A stretch of 10,734 bases of DNA, taken from assembly GCA_003695865.1 (NCBI GenBank), contig RFGQ01000580.1, positions 1 through 10,734 on the forward strand, read 5' to 3'. The notes beneath the pieces are model-generated. The model did not search any database and was not told where the DNA came from. It worked only from the letters and a program-made list of their open reading frames with translations. Every line of letters starts with the position of its first letter. Position 1 is the first letter of the stretch. Below are positions 7,234 through 10,734 of the stretch, in pieces. A program made the translations under genes and the position numbers. This DNA is from Gemmatimonadota bacterium (lineage in GTDB: Bacteria; Gemmatimonadota; Gemmatimonadetes; Longimicrobiales; Gaopeijiaceae).

Positions 7234-8157
7234 TCAGTGCGTCAGGGCGTACACGATGTAGTTGACGCCCAGCTTGTAGGCTTCGTTCGACAGATCGATG
7301 GGGAAGTAACCCACGTCGGAGAATTCCCAGTACTCCCCGATGTCGTTGTTGTAGTTGGCGATCACCATCAGGCGCTTCGCCGGATCGTTGTCTTCGTAGA
7401 GGCCCAGGTAGATGGGCTCGACCCCGTAGGGCGAGGCCAGGTTGTGCAGGTCCTCGATGCGGAAGAAGGCGTCGAAGATGGGCTCCGAGCCGTCGAGCTG
7501 GACGAAGCGCCCCTCGGGGATGACACGCCGCATCTGGTCCTCGAAGTTGAACCAGTCGCGGCCGCGGAAGTCGTCGGCGATCATGAAGCCCCCCTTCCGC
7601 AGGTAGTCCGAAAGCCCCTCGACCTCCTCTTCGGTGGGCACCCAGAACCCGGGCTCCGACAGGTAAGCCACGGGAAAGCGCGAGAGTTCGGGGTCGTCGG
7701 TCGTGAAGACGTTGTGCCCCTCCTCGTGCGGCCGGATGAGCGTGAGTTCTTCGAGGATCTTCAGGAAGTTCCGCTCGGCGCGCGGGAAGTCGTGCTCCCA
7801 CGGCGGCTGACCTTCGGCGTTGAGCCCGCCGAAGCGCATGCCGAAGGCCGTTCGGAAGCGGATGCGGGCGAACGTGAACCGCCCGTCGTAGGGGACGTTG
7901 CCGTCCTGTAGCGCAGCGGTCCGCCGGGGGGGACGGGCCGCCTCGGCTGCGGCGCGCGCACGGTCGTGCACGGCCGCGCTTCCGTGCGCGGCCCGGGCCG
8001 CGGCGGCCGCTACGTCGCCGGGCGCTCCCGGTTGCCCCAGCGCGGTCGCCGTCACCCAGAGGACGGTGACCGCACCGGCCGCCACGCCCGCCGAGCGCAC
8101 CCGACGCAGCGGGCGGGCGACCCGGGCGCCGACGGTGAACCGGACCCCGCGCATCAT
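7234..8157 (-). CDS. DUF4159 domain protein with N-terminal signal or anchor
   Basis: 307 residues. A basic N-terminus (residues 1-21) is followed by a hydrophobic segment at about 22-41, read as a signal peptide or anchor, then an Ala/Arg-rich low-complexity linker (about 43-83). The DUF4159 domain fills about 88-305, with GRFTFARIRFRT (92-103), PWEHDFPRAERNF (119-131), the YLSEPG and GGFMIADDF motifs (165-170, 189-197), and an ending NNDIGEYWEFSD to VNYIVYALTH. The domain resembles a glutamine-amidotransferase-like Rossmann fold, but I see no obvious catalytic triad and assign no enzyme activity. In some proteobacteria DUF4159 is fused behind a BatA-like region; here it stands alone with the BatA-like gene three genes downstream. 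The chosen ATG (8157-8155) has GGAGG six bases upstream and overlaps the preceding stop as ATGA. A second ATG follows immediately and cannot be excluded. Confidence 0.9.
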   Translation of the reverse strand: MMRGVRFTVGARVARPLRRVRSAGVAAGAVTVLWVTATALGQPGAPGDVAAAAARAAHGSAAVHDRARAAAEAARPPRRTAALQDGNVPYDGRFTFARIRFRTAFGMRFGGLNAEGQPPWEHDFPRAERNFLKILEELTLIRPHEEGHNVFTTDDPELSRFPVAYLSEPGFWVPTEEEVEGLSDYLRKGGFMIADDFRGRDWFNFEDQMRRVIPEGRFVQLDGSEPIFDAFFRIEDLHNLASPYGVEPIYLGLYEDNDPAKRLMVIANYNNDIGEYWEFSDVGYFPIDLSNEAYKLGVNYIVYALTH

Positions 8158-10734
8158 CCGCCGCCTCCGCGGCGTGAGCGGATCTCGAGCAGCAGTTCGA
8201 GCGCGTCCGGGTAGGTCGGAGCGATGTCGAGCGCGCGCAGCACGGTGCGGCGGGCATCGTCGAGTCGCCCGGCGTCGACCTGGGCCCGGGCGAGTTCGAA
8301 CAGGGCCCGCGCCCGGTCCGGCGGGTCGAGCGCCACGATGGCCTTTCGCTCCCGCACCACGCCATCGAAGTCGCCCAGCTCGGTGAAGAGGCGGGCGAGT
8401 CGCCGGTGCAGTTCGATCTCGTAGGGATAGATCGTCACCGCCTCGTCCAGCGCCTTCGACGCCCCCTGCGGGTCGCCGATGCGCTGGAGCACTTCGGCTT
8501 GCTCGAGCCGCGCCCGGTAGTCGCTCTCGTTCAGGCTGTTGAGTCGCTCGAGCGCGGCCGCGGCCTCACGATGCTCTCCGCGCCGGCGGTGGATCTGGGC
8601 CAGGTACCAGTAGGGACTGTCACGACCCCCGTATTCGGGGAAGAGGCGAATGGCGGCCCGGAAGTGCTCTTCGGCCTCGTCCAGCCGGCCCATGTCGAAC
8701 AGCGTGCGCCCCGCCTGCAGGCGCGCCGCGAAGCTGCCCGGGTTCTCGCGTGCCAGGCGCACGAAGTCGTGCTCGGGCTCACCGCTCAGCGGAGTGCTCG
8801 AACGCGTGGGCTTGAGGGCGGCCAGGGGCTTGGCGTAACGCTGCTCCAGGTACTCGTCGAAGGACCGGTCCAACTCCTCCATGTCGAGTCCCAGATACTC
8901 CTCCACCATGCTCTCGGTCGACCGGCCCTCGGCGTACCCGTGCAGCATCTGCAGGATCGGGTCGAAGCCCCAGCGTCCCTCGATGTACTCGAAGACGATC
9001 GACGCCACGAAGTACGAGTGGACGACCTGCTCCGGGTAAGAGGGCCTCAGGAATCCGTCCTCGAGTCGGCTCACCGGCAGGATGCGCCCTTCGTTGTACG
9101 CGCGCATGAAGCTGGGCGAGGGCTGGTGGCCCCAGCCCGGCCGGGCGCGGTGCTGCTCGTGCACGGCGAGCCCCTCGCTGAACCAGCGCGGCACATTGTG
9201 CTTCGAGATACCCAGGTGGAAGACGTGCGCGAGTTCGTGCCACAGGGTGGAGGCCCAGTTGAAGTCGCCCAGCGAGCGCGCCGAGGGGGAGTCCATGGCC
9301 ACCACGCTCCCGAACGTCACACCGAGAGCGCCGATGCCCGCGAGCCCGACCGTGCGCACCGAGAAGTCGGCGTGGCTCGGATAGACCTCGAGCCGGATGG
9401 GCAGCGGCGGTGTGAATCCCCCGTACCGCGCGCGCAGCGCGGCGAAGGCTTCGTGGGCGACCTGCTCCACGTAGGGTCGCAACACGTCCGCTTCCCGGTC
9501 GTGGAGGACGAGCTGGAACGTGGAGTCTTCGACCACCTCGTACTGGTCGAACGTGTCGAGCAGGTCGAGCGTGTTCTTGAACCAGACGTTGTAGCGGTCG
9601 CCCTCGAACGCCTTCTCCAGGCTGGAGCGCGCCTCGTCGATCTCGCCGAGGCGGAGCAGGTTGATGCCGAGCAGACCCCAGGCCCGCCACGAGAGCGAGT
9701 CGAGCGCGATGGCGCGCCGGGCGAAGTCGGTGGCCTCTTTGTACTTGCGGCTCTGCACCGAGAGGTCGGCCAGCGCGTTGAACAGCTCGGGGTAGCGGGG
9801 GCTCAGATCGTGCACGCGAGCGAGCGTGCGCTCGTATGCCTTCCGCTCGCCCGACAGGTACTGGCTGGCGGCGAGCATGGTGAGCGCGTCGAGCGCGGTG
9901 GGGTTGACCGCCAGCGCCTTCTCGAGTTCCGCCCGCGCGTCGGCATGCCGCCCCACCATGATGTGCAGACGGGCCTTCATCACCCGGGCCGGTACGTAAT
10001 TCGGGTTGGCCTCGATGGCGCGCTCCACCTGCTCGAGCACGCCGGGGGAGCCGTTGAACTCCATGGCCTTCGCCAGACCGAGCAGCGCCGCGGGATGGCG
10101 GGGGTTGAGCGCGAGCGCGGCCCGGAACGAAGCGTCCGCCTCGGTGCCGTCGAACTTCTCCAGAAAGAGCTCGCCCTCGTAGACGTGAGGCAACGGATCG
10201 GTCGGGTCGAGCTCGATCGCCTCGTCGAACGCCTTCAGCGCGTCCATGGCGAGCTGCCAGTCGGTCGGGCTCAGGTACCACACCGCCCGCGCGACGGCGA
10301 TGAGCGCCTGGGGCGCCAGCGCCGTGGAGCCGTTGTACAGGTCGATGAAGGCGTCGAACTGTCGGCGCGCCTTCGCGCGGTCGCCGTATGCGTGCTCGCG
10401 GATGGCCTCGTTGAGCCGGGCCACCTCGGCGTCGCTCGCCCCCTCCTGAACGGCACGCGCGAACGACTCACGCGCCTGCTCGAGCCGCCCGGTCTGGTAG
10501 AACACCTCGCCCAGGGCGGTGGCCACCTCGACCGCTTCGCCTGCCGGCGCGCGCAGCCCGACCTCGACGGCTTCGTCGTACCGACCGACCTCGGCGAGCA
10601 CGCGGATCAGGTCGCGGCGTGCGTCGGGGCCGGCGCCCTCATCGAGAGCCCGGCGGTAGCGGGCGATCGCGTCGTCGTAGCGGCCGCTCCGCCACGCGGC
10701 GCGCGCCTCGGCCAGGTCGGCGCCGGCGCGTGGC
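8154..10734 (-). CDS. TPR protein with central peptidase MA-like gluzincin domain (5' end outside window)
   Basis: 859 residues are visible; the frame stays open to the right edge. A GTG at 10601 exists, but the 44 residues upstream of it continue the same TPR pattern, so the true start lies outside the window. Residues about 1-390 are tetratricopeptide repeats (for example GRYDDAIARYRRAL, HADARAELEKALAVNP). A peptidase MA-like region spans about 406-635 and contains HELAH at 499-503 followed by SEG with E520, the spacing expected of a zinc-binding gluzincin (H499, H503, E520; catalytic E500). A second TPR block fills about 655-855, with GRLDEAEEHFRAAIRLFP and GRLDDARRTVLRALDIAP, ending in a Gly-rich tail. 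TPR arrays bind other proteins, so the enzyme is probably held in a complex (inference). Whether it is exported cannot be seen because the N-terminus is missing. Its stop overlaps the DUF4159 start by four bases, which ties it to the operon. Confidence 0.9.
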   Translation of the reverse strand, partial: PRAGADLAEARAAWRSGRYDDAIARYRRALDEGAGPDARRDLIRVLAEVGRYDEAVEVGLRAPAGEAVEVATALGEVFYQTGRLEQARESFARAVQEGASDAEVARLNEAIREHAYGDRAKARRQFDAFIDLYNGSTALAPQALIAVARAVWYLSPTDWQLAMDALKAFDEAIELDPTDPLPHVYEGELFLEKFDGTEADASFRAALALNPRHPAALLGLAKAMEFNGSPGVLEQVERAIEANPNYVPARVMKARLHIMVGRHADARAELEKALAVNPTALDALTMLAASQYLSGERKAYERTLARVHDLSPRYPELFNALADLSVQSRKYKEATDFARRAIALDSLSWRAWGLLGINLLRLGEIDEARSSLEKAFEGDRYNVWFKNTLDLLDTFDQYEVVEDSTFQLVLHDREADVLRPYVEQVAHEAFAALRARYGGFTPPLPIRLEVYPSHADFSVRTVGLAGIGALGVTFGSVVAMDSPSARSLGDFNWASTLWHELAHVFHLGISKHNVPRWFSEGLAVHEQHRARPGWGHQPSPSFMRAYNEGRILPVSRLEDGFLRPSYPEQVVHSYFVASIVFEYIEGRWGFDPILQMLHGYAEGRSTESMVEEYLGLDMEELDRSFDEYLEQRYAKPLAALKPTRSSTPLSGEPEHDFVRLARENPGSFAARLQAGRTLFDMGRLDEAEEHFRAAIRLFPEYGGRDSPYWYLAQIHRRRGEHREAAAALERLNSLNESDYRARLEQAEVLQRIGDPQGASKALDEAVTIYPYEIELHRRLARLFTELGDFDGVVRERKAIVALDPPDRARALFELARAQVDAGRLDDARRTVLRALDIAPTYPDALELLLEIRSRRGGGG
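8164..8168 (-). promoter_or_regulatory. Ribosome binding site of the DUF4159 gene
   Basis: GGAGG on the minus strand, six bases before the ATG at 8157 and inside the Gly-rich end of the TPR gene. The spacing favours the first of two adjacent ATG codons. Confidence 0.75.

Noticed and set aside
8779..10281. 500-codon open frame on the minus strand in another frame of the TPR gene
   Set aside because: Overlaps the TPR-gluzincin gene, which has clear repeats and a zinc motif. The alternative product is Arg/Ala/Gly-rich without any domain.
10599..10601. GTG as the start of the TPR protein
   Set aside because: The frame stays open upstream to the window edge and the extra 44 residues contain further TPR-like sequence, so the gene most likely starts outside the window.
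1..10734. tRNA or rRNA genes, CRISPR array, insertion sequence, toxin-antitoxin pair
   Set aside because: None of their sequence signs was seen: essentially all bases belong to the six genes, and no spaced direct repeats or terminal inverted repeats were noticed by eye.

Overview
The window is high-G+C bacterial DNA with almost no non-coding sequence. It holds six genes, all on the minus strand and reading right to left, and both end genes run off the window. The gene set (TPR/metallopeptidase, DUF4159, MoxR, DUF58, BatA-like, DUF4175) and the composition fit an environmental bacterium with a Gram-negative type envelope. A Gemmatimonadota-like or related deep-branching lineage is my best guess from family associations, but no rRNA or marker gene is present to prove it.

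Layout in order of transcription: (1) 10734-8154, a TPR protein with a central HELAH gluzincin domain (peptidase MA-like), N-terminus outside the window; (2) 8157-7234, a freestanding DUF4159 protein with an N-terminal hydrophobic segment; (3) 7208-6129, a MoxR-type AAA+ ATPase; (4) 6097-5171, a soluble DUF58 protein with a von Willebrand A (VWA)-like fold; (5) 5171-3054, a BatA-like membrane protein with a VWA domain; (6) 3061-1, a DUF4175-type membrane protein with three N-terminal membrane helices, a beta-rich region and a very long charged coiled-coil region, C-terminus outside the window.

The genes are packed as one operon. Junctions overlap by 4 bases (ATGA, genes 1/2), 1 base (TGATG, genes 4/5) and 8 bases (genes 5/6), or are separated by 25 and 31 bases. 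I see no promoter or terminator inside the window, and no RNA genes, mobile elements or CRISPR.

How they may work together (inference): MoxR AAA+ ATPases usually act as chaperones with VWA-domain partners. Here a cytoplasmic VWA-like partner (DUF58) and a membrane-anchored VWA protein (BatA-like) are encoded beside it, together with a DUF4159 protein, a large DUF4175 coiled-coil protein whose bulk is predicted outside the cytoplasmic membrane, and a TPR scaffold carrying a predicted zinc peptidase. This resembles the Bat aerotolerance-type operons in outline, but the DUF4159, DUF4175 and TPR-gluzincin members have no established function. The whole cluster is a plausible uncharacterised envelope maturation or quality-control system.
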